Below are positions 35,735 to 49,529 of a stretch of DNA of 64,000 bases, piece by piece (position 1 is the stretch's first letter; every line of letters begins with the position of its first letter). The position numbers were made by a program, and so were the translations under genes. Source of the DNA: Macrostomum hystrix (taxonomy: Eukaryota; Platyhelminthes; Macrostomidae); the NCBI GenBank assembly GCA_950097015.1, contig CATNEN010000037.1, positions 1,973,501 through 2,037,500 on the forward strand, read 5' to 3'. Below the pieces are notes generated by a model. It made no database searches. It was not told the origin of the DNA and was given only the letters and a program-made list of their open reading frames with translations.

Positions 35735-36675
35735 CCTAATCCACTAGCAGGGGGACAGATTGGGACCAATCATTGCTAATCCACCAACAGATTACCACTA
35801 ATCCTTGCTAATCCACCAGCAGATTACCACTAATCCACCAACAGATTCACCAACAGATTACCACTAATCCTTGCTAATCCACCAACAGATTACCACTAAT
35901 CCACCAACAGATTACCACTAATCCTTGCTAATCCACCAGCAGATTACCACCAATCCTTCCCAATCACTCAGCAGATTACCACCAATCCTTCCCAATCACT
36001 CAGCAGATCACCACCAATCCTTCCCAGTCACTCAGCAGATTACCACCAATCCTTCCTAATCCACCAGCAGATTACCATCAATCCTTCCTAATCCACCAGC
36101 AGATTACCATCAATCCTTCCTAATCCACCAGCAGATTACCATCAATCCTCCTAATCCACCAGCAGATTACCATCAATCCTTCCTAATCACTTAGCAGATT
36201 ACCATGAATCCTCCTAATCCTCCAGCAGATTACCATCAATCCTTCCTAATCACTCAGCAGATTACCATCAATCCTTCCTAATCCACCAGCAGATTACCAT
36301 CAATCCTTCCTAATCCACCAGCAGATTACCATCAATCTTTCCTAATCACTCAGCAGATTACCATCAATCCTTCCTAATCCACCAGCAGATTACCATCAAT
36401 CCTTCCTAATCCACCAGCAGATTACCACCAATCCTTCCTAATCCACCAGCAGATTACCATCAATCCTTCCTAATCCACCAGCAGATTACCATCAATCCTT
36501 CCTAATCCACAAGCAGATTACCATCAATCCTTCCTAATCCACCAGCAGATTACCACCAATCCTTCCTAATCCACCAGCAGATTACCATCAATCCTTCCTA
36601 ATCCACCAGCAGATTACCATCAATCCTTCCTAATCCACAAGCAGATTACCATCAATCCTTCCTAATCCACTAGCT
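35735..36675. repeat. 32-bp minisatellite upstream of MED22
   Basis: About 29 copies of a unit with accagcagattaccatcaat and ccttcctaat. Diverged units lie at the 5' edge (ccactaatccttgc) and homogeneous ones toward MED22. It ends about 95 nt before the MED22 ATG. The same bases recur in short form just past the array (catcctaccaacatccttcag). Confidence 0.95.
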
Positions 36676-36769
36676 TCTAAAAATGCAAGCATGCGCTATA
36701 AAATTCGCAGTACAACATCCTACCACATCCTACCAACATCCTTCAGCACGGAAGCTCCCAGCTGCATCA

Positions 36770-37234
36770 ATGTCTCGCCAGACTGGCCAGCCTTCGAATC
36801 AACAGATGTCCGACATGCGCAACAGTGTGCGCTCAGATGTGCGCTCAATTTTGGACAACTTCTCCGAGATGCTCACCCTCGCTAAGCCGGATAATTTGAA
36901 CGCGATCCAATCTCAGCAGGTCCTACCGGAGAGCACCAGTCGCATAGCAACAGTGACGCAGAGCTCGCAGGATCACCTGGAATTAAGTACCAGAGCAGCT
37001 AATCTAGTGCGCGCCTGTCACCTATTGAAGCGTCAAGTATTAGAGATGAAGCGCGCCCTGATTCTGGACGATTTTTCTTGGATGCACGACTCCAAAGAGG
37101 CGGCTAATAAAGCTGAGCGTCTGGCTCTGATTGAAACTCGCGGCCTACTCGAGGCCACCAGGGATCGCCTGCTAGACATTCAATTCGATCTAGAAGAGGA
37201 GGCCTGCGCCGCCAATACTGTATTAGTTGACTAG
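36770..37234 (+). CDS. MED22: Mediator complex subunit 22 (MED22/Surf5)
   Basis: From this ATG the product is 154 residues, MSRQTGQPSNQQ... onward. MED22 sits in the head module of Mediator, which links regulators to RNA polymerase II in the nucleus. Family hallmarks are visible: DVRSILDNFSEMLTLAK, then LSTRAANLVRACHLLKRQV, then RALILDDFSWM and the final acidic helix DLEEEACA. These follow the order and spacing of animal MED22 (helical bundle, roughly 140-200 residues). The frame is open upstream to an ATG at 36683, but that stretch overlaps the repeat edge. A cttcag acceptor-like site at 36741-36746 lies 23 nt before 36770, which favours the later start. Single exon. AATAAA lies at 37349. 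Confidence 0.88.
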   Translation: MSRQTGQPSNQQMSDMRNSVRSDVRSILDNFSEMLTLAKPDNLNAIQSQQVLPESTSRIATVTQSSQDHLELSTRAANLVRACHLLKRQVLEMKRALILDDFSWMHDSKEAANKAERLALIETRGLLEATRDRLLDIQFDLEEEACAANTVLVD

Positions 37235-37348
37235 CGGCGTGTGTTGCCCTAGGTCGGGTCAACATGGATAGATTTTTTACCTATTAAAGTACTTCTAGGT
37301 AAATAACATAAATATGCGCGTTTCTTTTAATGCATTTTCTTCTTGTAA

Positions 37349-37354
37349 AATAAA
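37349..37354 (+). promoter_or_regulatory. candidate MED22 polyadenylation signal
   Basis: AATAAA 115 nt after the MED22 stop, at a normal 3'-UTR distance. Confidence 0.55.
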
Positions 37355-37818
37355 GTGCTCTGAATGCTATTTAAACGTTTTTAAGTGTCTTTTGTCTTTA
37401 ATTAATTTTCTAAAATGCGTCGAAGTACACACTCGTTGATATTAGTTCTACATACTCGACAAGTACTTAAAAGAATGTTCCTAGTGCAATTTTTATAGCT
37501 AATAATAGTGTGAACAGAATATGTGACTAGTTTTTTATTCGAGCGGTGTTTAGAACACACAATATGTTTATTTTCAAAATTTCAATATCTTTTGTTTCAA
37601 TAATAACAAATCTTCTCTTTTGCAGCTCTTTCGAGTAAAGAATTAGCAAACTTATTCTAAATCTGTTTATCAGCGCAAAAAACTCAGCCAAGAAATCATC
37701 GATTGATTCGATAAAGCCGCTGATATAGATATTTATCTTTTACGGAATCAGTAATACCCTAACAACTAAGCGAAAACACATCAACTGACAAACCTCTTGC
37801 GGAAGAAAAACCAGCAAC

Positions 37819-39825
37819 TTGCTTGAGAAGTTTGAGTATCGGCGACTCATTCGAAGAATAATGAGTGACGTCAATCGGAAACTGCGACGACGCAATACCG
37901 GCCAGGCCGATGATCAGTACGATGCCGCCGACACAGACGAGTCGGCTTCGACGCAAGCCTCTGAGGATAACGACGACCGGGTCGCTCTGGCCGGCAATAG
38001 CGCCGCAGTGCCGCTTCAAAACGGCGCCGCCGACGATGAAAATGACGATGTAGACGACGTAGTCCACTCCGCGGCGAATCAGAACAGTCGAGCCTACGAT
38101 GAATTCCAGTCAGATGCCGTCGCCGACGCCACCGCTTCGTCAGATTCTGGCGACGAGTCCGACAATGCCACCGACAGTTATCAACATCAGCAGCAGCTGC
38201 AGTTCTGCGGTCCCGATCGGGTCTTCTATACCCCTGACACCACCGTGCCTTATCGCCGTCTGGAGAACAAAGACAACAACGATGACGCCGACGATGACGA
38301 TGAAGAAGATGACGAAGATGGAGACGACGAGGACGAGAACTCTGACGGCGGATTTGGCCAGTTTGGCTACGCCAAGAATCCCGGCTCCGCCTACCGGCCC
38401 GGCTACGGCGGAGTCACTAGGAGCAACGGCTATTCGATCTCCATGCGTGCTACCTCGGCTGGCAAAAACTATGCCCAGTCGTCTGCTGCCACGGCTTCGG
38501 CCGCCAGTTCAGAGAAGCGTCGCCAGAAGAGCGACAGCCCGCCGGAGCTTGCCGGCAAAGGCGCCTCCTCCGCAACTGGCCAATCTAAGAAACAGCGGCA
38601 GCAGCAGCAGCAGCAGCAGAGGTCGTCATACGGTCATGCCTCAGCGGACTCTGATTCGAATGAGCAGCAGCAACCTGTGCACTACAACACGCTAACAGGT
38701 GCTGGTCAGCCGTCTGATCACGCTGCTAAAGGCAAAAGACGCAAGCGTCATGAGCAGGGCGTTCGCACCACCATCAAGGCTCAAGATGTTGCTGGCAATC
38801 GCGGCCAGGACGATATTGACTCTTTGCTGAATTTCATTGAAAGCAATCCGGGCGCTAGGAGCAAGAAGAGTATTGTTCCCAAGCCCGTTGTGCCGCACCC
38901 GCTGCCGCATCCCCACCAGCAGCAAACGCTCCAGCAGCCAAAGCAGAAGCAGAAGCAGCATTCAAAGGATAGCAGCAAGTCGGCTTCCGATACCCAGCCA
39001 AAGTCTTTGACTAGTCCATCTGCGGAAGATTTAGCAGCAGTTTTTACTGAAACCCAAGTCCAGCAGCAGCAGCTGCCTCCAGCACCAGAGCCCGCCCTTG
39101 AGACCGCCGATCATTCGTCCTCCCATCAGCAGAAGACAACTAAAGAGGCTAATTCAAAGCCAGCACAACCTATTGTTGTGGGAAATTCACTGCCAAATGG
39201 TTCTGCTAATAGTTCAATTGATAAACAGCGGCAGAAGCAGTCGCAGTTGGACTTCACAGACTTTGACACTTTAGAGGTGACCGAGCCTGTCCAGGAGGAC
39301 GCCTTCTCCGTTGTTCTATCAAAGAAGGAGCGAAAGCGTCTGACTAAGCGTGCGGACCCGCTGCCCCAGACTGCCGTTCACACAGCGCCTTCTAAACAGA
39401 AGATGCTGCGAAACGCAGCTGAGCCAGCTGCTAACCATTCTCAGCAGCAGCAAAAGCAGCGCCACGCCTCCGCCGCTCCGCTGTCGGCTTCGACACGCGC
39501 GCACAATGGTAGTGTCGCTGCCGCCTCCGCTGCCGTTGCAGCCGCAGCTGTTGTCGTTTCGCCCTCGCCGCCAACTTCCGGCCAGACGCCGTCCTCCACA
39601 GTGCGAACATCGTCTTCGTCGCGGTCCGGATCGCCTGGAGCCTCGGAGCCAGTCGCTGCTGCTGCCGGCGCCACCTCTCAGCGACGCCCGCGACAATTGA
39701 ACCCGGCCGAGTATGAGCAGCTGCTGCGGCAGAAGGCGCAAGAGAATGCCTTGCTGCGCCGCGACCTAGACTCGTGCAGTCCGAATCATTCGCAGCTAGT
39801 TTCCTTTCTCTATTCGCTTTGTTAA
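37819..39825 (+). CDS. large disordered acidic/Gln-rich protein, unrecognised
   Basis: A 668-residue open frame with clear coding composition. The start may be 37819 or the second ATG at 37861 (MSDVNRKLRRRN). It is almost wholly low complexity: acidic N-terminus with a D/E run (about residues 152-175), Ser/Ala/Gln-rich middle with poly-Gln, and a few islands that look constrained. These are RVFYTPDTTVPYRRLENK, DDIDSLLNFIESNPGARSKK, DFTDFDTLEV, EDAFSVVLSKKERKRLTKR, and a terminal helix NPAEYEQLLRQKAQENALLRR. The LLNFIES and SVV-KK motifs faintly recall the FAM193 family, but I cannot confirm that, and its C-terminal domain is not seen. Part of the C-terminus may lie in unrecognised 3' exons. 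Probably nuclear, from the basic clusters; inference only. Confidence 0.7.
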   Translation: MLEKFEYRRLIRRIMSDVNRKLRRRNTGQADDQYDAADTDESASTQASEDNDDRVALAGNSAAVPLQNGAADDENDDVDDVVHSAANQNSRAYDEFQSDAVADATASSDSGDESDNATDSYQHQQQLQFCGPDRVFYTPDTTVPYRRLENKDNNDDADDDDEEDDEDGDDEDENSDGGFGQFGYAKNPGSAYRPGYGGVTRSNGYSISMRATSAGKNYAQSSAATASAASSEKRRQKSDSPPELAGKGASSATGQSKKQRQQQQQQQRSSYGHASADSDSNEQQQPVHYNTLTGAGQPSDHAAKGKRRKRHEQGVRTTIKAQDVAGNRGQDDIDSLLNFIESNPGARSKKSIVPKPVVPHPLPHPHQQQTLQQPKQKQKQHSKDSSKSASDTQPKSLTSPSAEDLAAVFTETQVQQQQLPPAPEPALETADHSSSHQQKTTKEANSKPAQPIVVGNSLPNGSANSSIDKQRQKQSQLDFTDFDTLEVTEPVQEDAFSVVLSKKERKRLTKRADPLPQTAVHTAPSKQKMLRNAAEPAANHSQQQQKQRHASAAPLSASTRAHNGSVAAASAAVAAAAVVVSPSPPTSGQTPSSTVRTSSSSRSGSPGASEPVAAAAGATSQRRPRQLNPAEYEQLLRQKAQENALLRRDLDSCSPNHSQLVSFLYSLC

Positions 39826-42530
39826 CTTTGCTTGATTGCTAGTTAAGGAGCTACATGTGTATTTTCTTGTAAGCTTCGGACTCATTTTCTTGGCTAATTT
39901 GTTCGAATCAATTTTTTAGTTTTTATTTTTATAACCAATAATTTCGTACAGCATCGAGTCTAAAATGTCTCACGCGGTCAGATTTTCGATGCTTAGTTTA
40001 ATTATTTTAGTACTTACTAAATACTAGTTTCTCCTATGGACTCACCGAATTATTGTGTACTTTTTCATATATCAACTTCTTTATCTAAAGTGGTTAATGG
40101 GATGTCTTTTTCTGTGCTAGCTTTGTTTTCCAATTTATATTTTTAATGAAACTCGTACTATTAATCAATAGAATATAATTCCACCAACTTAATGTGCCTC
40201 CCAGTGCTCATTCATCCAATAACTACTTGTAATTTCAGTCGAATATCGGTCATCAATTGAACTTTAGCTTTCATTTAGTCTGTCCTTGTTATTTTCCATA
40301 ATTTTTTGTATCGGTCTGTTTGGAGTTAGTTTAATTAGCTTGCCATTTTCTGCGTATTATTGTTCGTACTTGATGATTTTCAATAACAAATATTCAGTCA
40401 CTGTGTTAGGCCATTGTCGTTAGTCTTTGTGTTTGTCTTTTTAGGCTTTTTGATTGTGCTTTTAGTTGTGCTTTTTTATAAGCAACACTTTTTCTTCTGG
40501 ACTGCAGTGCTGAACACAACGCGCGTGTCGATCGCCTAGTCACAACCGCTTAGCAACGATAATTTACATTGGAAATATGGATTTAGTGCCAGAGGTGTGC
40601 GCGTTTCCATGGGGAGGGTAAATTACTGTTTGTGTTGCTATGCGGACAGTTTCAGTCCGTTTACCAGCGGTAAATCTCGGCAGACACTTGTCCGTAATCT
40701 ATGGCGACAAAATCTATGTTGCTATGCGGACATTTTAAATCCGTATCTAAGGATAAATCTTCGCTGCTATGCCACAGCTTGTCTAAATGGTAAATCCCTA
40801 TTTCAGCACAGCTAGGGTGCGAATAGTGTGAAGCATTCTATCAGTCCTTGTAATTTTGTAGCCGCTGCTTGTTTTCGCAGCGCGCAATTGAACCGTTGTT
40901 AATGTTCTATTTTGATGTTACAAAACCCGCTTGAAGTTCTGTGTTTCTACTTTTAGCCTAATTATACTTAGAAATTAATTATATCAACAACAGCAGCACA
41001 CAAAAACTCCCCGTAGCTTTGCTGGTGACATTTTTTTAGTAAGCTATTGTACTTTTCAGCTTATTTTGCGAACCAAATGAGCTTAAATTAGCTCTTGTTT
41101 TACCTTTGTTCGCTATTTGGGCTAATTTTTCAGCTGTACTAAGCCTAGATCATCAGTGTAAGTGTGCCACCTAGACCAAAGCCTTTTTATTACGGTTGTG
41201 CATCATTAACTCTGATTAGTACATGCTAGACTTTCTTTTGACTACAATAACTTTGCCTGTAAATCTAATTTGAAGTGCTTTTCTTCTTAAAATATTTGTG
41301 TGGTAGTAGACACTACTAAATGTACGAGTAGCATCTTTGGCGCCTTTACTGAAATATAAAACTAACCAACTCGCAGCCAAAGATTAGCGACTAATAATGT
41401 TGTCTCCATGTATGCACATATCATATCTTATTTCATTTGTTCTCAAGCCATACACCATTGCTTTTTTATGTGTACCAACCACACAACTTAATGGTACTAA
41501 TGGTGAAACAATAATTACTAATTCCAATGCCTTCTAGTTATAGTACATATTGTATAGTTTGTTCACTATATCGATATGCGAATAATTCAATTTGGAATTT
41601 TCAAATTTCCACACGCCTTCTATCGATTCAAATTTCGCTTCGTTTCTTTTACCGTGGTTGCTTTGTTTGTTGCTGTTGCTGTTGTTGTTATACGCAAAAA
41701 CTAACTACCCCATTTATATAAACCATCCCTAATTGTTTCAATTGTGGCCGATATGTTTAGAAATCGTTTTAGGTTTTTAGTTAATGTGCAATGTTATTCA
41801 TCTATTTGTCTGGGACTAGCTGATTCGAGTTGTGTGTAGCGTTGTGTGACTGAAGATTTGCTAGTTAGGCCTAGAGAATGCTAAATTGAAGCAAAAGTTA
41901 TTTTCAAAGTTTTTCTTGACTTTTTAAAAAAAAACTATAGCTCCTAATAGATTTTTTGCCGTTTGTTTTTTAACTCAAGCTATTTTCTGCTAGCAAGTTA
42001 AGTTGGCTTGCTTAAAAAACGCTGTTATTTTTTCTTCCAGTTAAATTATTTTCAGTCGTAATAAATTAGCATAAATTTAATTTTGTACTTAACAAGTGTT
42101 CTATAAAAACGCTGTTATCTTCTTTTTAGAGTAAAACCACTAACCCCTGCTGCTAGCATCTTTGTGAGTCGGCTTGTCTCTTCATTCATCGTGCACTATT
42201 ACATTGCTATTTTTATTCAAGGTATCATTATGAACTTCACTTTCTTTTTCTGCCCTGTGTCACCTGCGCTTTCACGAGTACTTTTAAACAAAAAATAATA
42301 ACTTTCTATTTTTGTCTCTAACAGAATGAGACGCCTAGATGGCGTGTACTTTAGATCAGCCGTAGAATCATTTTACGCAACCCGCATTGTTTGCGAATCT
42401 AAAGTTAGTCAACTTCATTTATTTGATTTCACTTTTTTTGTCAAGTTGAAAATCATTGAAAAGCTAAAAAGCCAGTGTTTGTGAAAGCCTGAACTAAAGA
42501 ACTTTATTACGGTTTCAACATTCACTGTTT
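39826..42530. other. T-rich non-coding region, no recognised gene
   Basis: The + strand is markedly T-rich, which would suit a long 3'-UTR or intron of the upstream gene. A short dispersed duplication (ttgctatgcggaca) occurs at about 40,637 and 40,720. An exon-like segment, tctaacag|aATGAGACGCC at about 42,317-42,405, is open (DGVYFRSAVESFYATRIVCE) but not identified. Confidence 0.4.
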
Positions 42531-42534
42531 AAAC

Positions 42535-43100
42535 GTTGAGTTTCCCACTTGCTATGTTACCAATTAATGGGTTACCCACCTGCCACGTTCTCAAATGATT
42601 GGTTGCCCACCTGCCACGTTCTCAAATGATTGGTTGCCCACCTGCAATGTTCTCAAATGATGGGTTACCCACCTGCCACGTTCTCAAATGATGGGTTACC
42701 CACCTGCCATGTTCTCAAATGATGGGTTACCCACCTGCCATGTTCTCAAATGATGGGTTACCCACCTGCCATGTTCTCAAATGATGGGTTACCCACCTGC
42801 CATGTTCTCAAATGATGGGTTGCCCACCTGCCATGTTCTCAAATGATGGGTTACCCACCTGCCACGTTCTCAAATGATGGGTTACCCACCTGCCACGTTC
42901 TCAAATGATGGGTTGCCCACCTGCAATGTTCTCAAATGATGGGTTACCCACCTGCCACGTTCTCAAATGATTGGTTGCCCACCTGCAATGTTCTCAAATG
43001 ATTGGTTGCCCACCTGCCTCGTTCTCAAATGATGGGTTACCCAACTGCCACGTTCTCAAATGACGGGTTGCCCACCTGGCATGTTCTCAAATAATGGGCG
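42535..43100. repeat. 31-bp minisatellite
   Basis: About 18 copies of a unit with gggttacccacctgccatgt and tctcaaatgat. Variants are tgccacg, tgcaatg and attggttg. It lies between the disordered-protein gene and katanin. Confidence 0.95.
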
Positions 43101-44639
43101 AACTGAAGCACTCGGGAATTAAGTTTTTGTCACTAAGTGATTGTCACTATTTGAGCCTAAAATTAATTTTTTGTGTTTATTATACTAGTATATCTAATTG
43201 CACTCCTTGTATCATATCTATGCGTATCATCATTGCTACTAATCGATTGTTAAGCTTCAAAAGATTTCCTTTGATTTGTTCACACCCCGTGCACTGTCCA
43301 ATCAGCGTTGATGCTCAGCCATTTTTTTGTTCATACAATTATTTTCTCATGGATATTTCTCACACCAAATGCAGACATCATTTTTTATCTCATCCTATCC
43401 AGTCTTTTTCTGATTTAGATCTATTTGAAAGAAAGCAATCGGATGCGAATCTTAGGTGCATAGCCCAGTCCTATGGACTGCGAGACCGTAGTGTTCTATT
43501 ATTTTTGCTACAGTGGCGTCTTTCCTGACCATCTACTACTGCCCAATAACTAATTTATTTAGCGTCCTATCTGACACCTTGGTCCCGCGTTGTCATCATA
43601 AACTATTATTTAATCAGTACATTTTTAAACCTAATTTTGTCCACCTTTGTGCGTTTTGTCGATTAAAAAACGTCTATTTTTTCAAATACAATGCTTATGT
43701 ATACCGGCCATGCTACATTACAGCTAGCTTGCAGCTATTAGCAATCGCTGCCGCCGTGCCGTCTGTTTTTCTCATTATAGTGTACTGTACTGCGCCTATT
43801 GGGTGGCCTAGATTATATTCTACATATATACTACAATTGTGTCGCGATCCAAAAAAGTTTATGCGAAAAAATCTATGCAGAAATCCAATTCAGAATCTTC
43901 CCCAAACCCAGTCTCTATTTATACCAGAATCCTATCCCTAATCTTAACTAAGCATTGTCTCATCTCAAAGTACTAATATTTAAAACTCCCATTCACAAAC
44001 TTCCCAAAAAAATTACTTAAAATTTCCATCCTAACAGTAATTCTCTTATGATTTGTTAATCTACCTTCCCAATAGGCGCTTAGAATAGAAAAGTACGTGT
44101 GTTAAAGCTACTATTAGTACTAGTTGTAGTATATGTAGTACTAAAAAGTCCGGTTTTCATTGGTATCTACCATCTTTTTTGCGCGCGCGTGTGTGTGAGT
44201 ATGTTTTCGTTTTTCCCGTTTCTCAGTTTTTTTGGCACTAATTCTGCAAACTGCCACCCTTGCGCACCTTTCCCTAGGCTCTGCCTGTCCGTTAATGTCC
44301 GTTACCATCCGTTAACATCTACGTTGCTTTTTGTGTGTGCCAGTAGCCGCCATTCAATAACTATAGCCTGTTAGTGTTGTTATCATCTTTTCGATATGAA
44401 ATTGCTGACGATACACACACAAGGTAAATATACAGTCTTACATATTTTACTAATAATAGATTAATGATAAAAATGTGCTTTCACCGTTGTTCTACTTTAT
44501 TTAATAACTGTATAGAATTGTTTTAATTTGCGTTCATATACTCAAACCTAGATCTTTCACCTGTCACAATCCTCAGTCGGGCTCACGGTCAGCAACCTCC
44601 GGCCCCTGGTCTTTTACAACAACTACTCTACGTTATCTT
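43101..44639. other. AT-rich region, no recognised gene
   Basis: Two + frames (43094-43528, 144 residues; 43513-43941, 142 residues) are open, but their codons are AT-driven and Cys/Phe/Ile-rich and show no motif. I treat them as unproven. Confidence 0.4.
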
Positions 44640-47440
44640 ATCTCCTGTCTCTTATCCTGTCTCATCTCTTCCCAGTTTTGTCTCTCCCGTGTATAATCTC
44701 TTCCTTGTTTTATCTCTCCCTGTCTCATCTCTTCCTTGTTTTATCTCTCCCTGTCGTATCTCTTCCTTGTTTTATCTCTCCCTGTCTCATCTCTTCCTTG
44801 TTTTATCTCTCCCTGTCGTATCTCTTCCTTGTTTTATCTCTCCCTGTCGTATCTCTTCCTTGTTTTATCTCTCCCTGTCTCATCTCTTCCTTGTTTTATC
44901 TCTCCCTGTCTCATCTCTTCCTTGTTTTATCTCTCCCTGTCTCATATCTTCCTTGTTTTATCTCTCCCTGTCTCATCTCTTCCTTGTTTTATCTCTCCCT
45001 GTCTCATCTCTTCCTTGTTTTATCTCTCCCTGTCTCATCTCTTCCTTGTTTTATCTCTCCCTGTCTCATCTCTTCCTTGTTTTATCTCTCCCTGTCTCAT
45101 CTCTTCCTTGTTTTATCTCTCCCTGTCTCATCTCTTCCTTGTTTTATCTCTCCCTGTCTCATCTCTTCCTTGTTTTATCTCTCCCTGTCTCATCTCTTCC
45201 TTGTTTTATCTCTCCCTGTCGTATCTCTTCCTTGTTTTATCTCTACCGTGTCTCATCTCTTCCTTGATTTATCTCTCCCTGTCTCATCTCTTCCTTGTTT
45301 TATCTCTCCCTGTCTCATCTCTTCCTTGTTTTATCTCTCCCTGTCTCATCTCTTCCTTGTTTTATCTCTCCCGTGTTTAATATCTTCCTTGTTTTATCTC
45401 TCCCTGTCTCATCTCTTCCTTGTTTTATCTCTCCCTGTCTCATCTCTTCCTTGTTTTATCTCTCCCGTGTTTAATCTCTTCCTTGTTTTATCTCTCCCTG
45501 TCTCATCTCTTCCTTGTTTTATCTCTCCCTGTCTCATCTCTTCCTTGTTTTATCTCTCCCTGTCTCATCTCTTCCTTGTTTTATCTCTCCCGTGTTTAAT
45601 CTCTTCCTTGTTTTATCTCTCCCTGTCTCATCTCTTCCTTGTTTTATCTCTCCCTGTCTCATCTCTTCCTTGTTTTATCTCTCCCTGTCTCATCTCTTCC
45701 TTGTTTTATCTCTCCCTGTCTCATCTCTTCCTTGTTTTATCTCTCCCTGTCTCATCTCTTCCTTGTTTTATCTCTCCCGTGTTTAATCTCTTCCTTGTTT
45801 TATCTCTCCCTGTCTCATCTCTTCCTTGTTTTATCTCTCCCTGTCTCATCTCTTCCTTGTTTTATCTCTCCCTGTCGTATCTCTTCCCTTTTTAGCTCTA
45901 CCGTGTCTCATCTCTTCCTTGATTTATCTCTCCCTATCGTATCTCTTCCCTTTTTAGCTCTACCGTGTCTCATCTCTTCCTTGATTTATCTCTCCCTGTC
46001 GTATCTCTTCCTTGATTTATCTCTCCCTGTCTCATCTCTTCCTTGATTTATCTCTCCCTGTCTCATCTCTTCCTTGATTTATCTCTCCCTGTCGTATCTC
46101 TTCCTTGTTTTATCTCTCCCTGTCGTATCTCTTCCTTGTTTTATCTCTCCCTGTCGTATCTCTTCCTTGTTTTATCTCTCCCTGTCTCATCTCTTCCTTG
46201 TTTTATCTCTCCCTGTCTCATCTCTTCCTTGTTTTATCTCTCCCTGTCTCATCTCTTCCTTGTTTTATCTCTCCCTGTCTCATCTCTTCCTTGTTTTATC
46301 TCTCCCTGTCTCATCTCTTCCTTGTTTTATCTCTCCCGTGTTTAATCTCTTCCTTGTTTTATCTCTCCCTGTCTCATCTCTTCCTTGTTTTATCTCTCCC
46401 TGTCTCATCTCTTCCTTGTTTTATCTCTCCCTGTCGTATCTCTTCCCTTTTTAGCTCTACCGTGTCTCATCTCTTCCTTGATTTATCTCTCCCTATCGTA
46501 TCTCTTCCCTTTTTAGCTCTACCGTGTCTCATCTCTTCCTTGATTTATCTCTCCCTGTCGTATCTCTTCCTTGATTTATCTCTCCCTGTCTCATCTCTTC
46601 CTTGATTTATCTCTCCCTGTCTCATCTCTTCCTTGATTTATCTCTCCCTGTCGTATCTCTTCCTTGTTTTATCTCTCCCTGTCGTATCTCTTCCTTGTTT
46701 TATCTCTCCCTGTCGTATCTCTTCCTTGTTTTATCTCTCCCTGTCTCATCTCTTCCTTGTTTTATCTCTCCCTGTCTCATCTCTTCCTTGTTTTATCTCT
46801 CCCTGTCTCATCTCTTCCTTGTTTTATCTCTCCCTGTCTCATCTCTTCCTTGTTTTATCTCTCCCTGTCTCATCTCTTCCTTGTTTTATCTCTCCCGTGT
46901 TTAATCTCTTCCTTGTTTTATCTCTCCCTGTCTCATTTCTTCCTTGTTTTATCTCTCCCTGTCTCATCTCTTCCTTGTTTTATCTCTCCCTGTCGTATCT
47001 CTTCCCTTTTTAGCTCTACCGTGTCTCATCTCTTCCTTGATTTATCTCTCCCTATCGTATCTCTTCCCTTTTTAGCTCTACCGTGTCTCATCTCTTCCTT
47101 GATTTATCTCTCCCTGTCGTATCTCTTCCCTTTTTAGCTCTACCGTGTCTCATCTCTTCCTTGATTTATCTCTCCCTGTCGTATCTCTTCCTTGTTTTAT
47201 CTCTCCCTGTCGTATCTCTTCCTTGATTTATCTCTCCCTGTCTCATCTCTTCCTTGTTTTATCTCTCCCTGTCGTATCTCTTCCCTTTTTAGCTCTACCG
47301 TGTCTCATCTCTTCCTTGATTTATCTCTCCCTGTCTCATCTCTTCCTTGATTTATCTCTCCCTGTCGTATCTCTTCCTTGATTTATCTCTCCCTGTCTCA
47401 TCTCTTCCTTGATTTATCTCTCCTATTTCTCATCCTTCTG
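44640..47440. repeat. large 31-bp pyrimidine-rich minisatellite upstream of katanin
   Basis: About 90 copies of a unit with tctcatctcttccttgtttt and atctctccctg. Subtypes are cgtgtttaatc, cgtatc and ctttttagctctaccg. A block of subtypes is repeated at an offset of 559 bp (for example 46043-46345 and 46602-46904), close to 18 units, so a higher-order duplication has occurred. The + strand is almost pure C/T/A with no start-codon constraint, hence the many meaningless open frames. It ends about 260 bp before the katanin ATG. Confidence 0.97.
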
Positions 47441-47680
47441 TCTCACTTCTTCCTAGTTTTTTGTCTCCTATGTCAGAACTCTCCAAAGTCGTCTGCCATC
47501 TTTTGTATTTTTCTACACATCTGTGACATTTACTCTCACTTTTTTTTCTCACTCTCACTCACTCTCACTCTCACATTTACGCCTCATTACAAAAGTTTAA
47601 AAAACGTAAATGATAGCTTTTCTTAGAAATCAGCTATATATATATGTAAATATTTCTACACTCCATCCTCCAATCATTTC

Positions 47681-47682
47681 AG
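47681..47682 (+). promoter_or_regulatory. probable 3' splice or spliced-leader acceptor before katanin
   Basis: The sequence ctccatcctccaatcatttcag ends at this AG, 21 nt before the ATG. A strong pyrimidine tract plus CAG this close to the start codon suggests a 5'-UTR intron or trans-splicing. Confidence 0.5.
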
Positions 47683-47697
47683 TCCTCATATTGTTAG

Positions 47698-49218
<1,521 letters not shown>

Positions 49219-49297
49219 GTGATGGATTCTCCTATTATACCTGATAGGTAACTGCTTCAATTTGCTTGCGGACTGTCGGCTTGAACAGACTTCTGGA

Positions 49298-49303
49298 ATT
49301 AAA
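49298..49303 (+). promoter_or_regulatory. candidate katanin polyadenylation signal (ATTAAA)
   Basis: An ATTAAA variant 80 nt after the katanin stop. Confidence 0.35.
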
Positions 49304-49529
49304 GATTTCATCACTGAACTTTTTACTAAAATTTATTTGAGCTATTAAATAGCTACTACAAGTACTATCGCTGAGATGACACCACTTATCGTATACCGAT
49401 TCAAAAACATTTCTTAATTGTTGCATGCATACGAGTAGTTATAAAATGCGTTAGTGAACTTTGTTTTAGTTAGTTCTTTTGCGGCCGTTTATTCTAATAC
49501 ATCGGTACAATTTATCCTGACTCTTCAAT

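Noticed and set aside
37819..39825. Naming the disordered protein FAM193
   Set aside because: Only two short motifs recall that family and its C-terminal domain is not seen.
43094..43941. Two ~140-residue + strand frames
   Set aside because: AT-driven composition, no motif, no splice or start context; likely chance in T-rich DNA.
44678..47626. Many long frames rich in SLPCFIS/LFLVLSLP on the + strand
   Set aside because: Translations of the 31-bp pyrimidine minisatellite; not membrane proteins.
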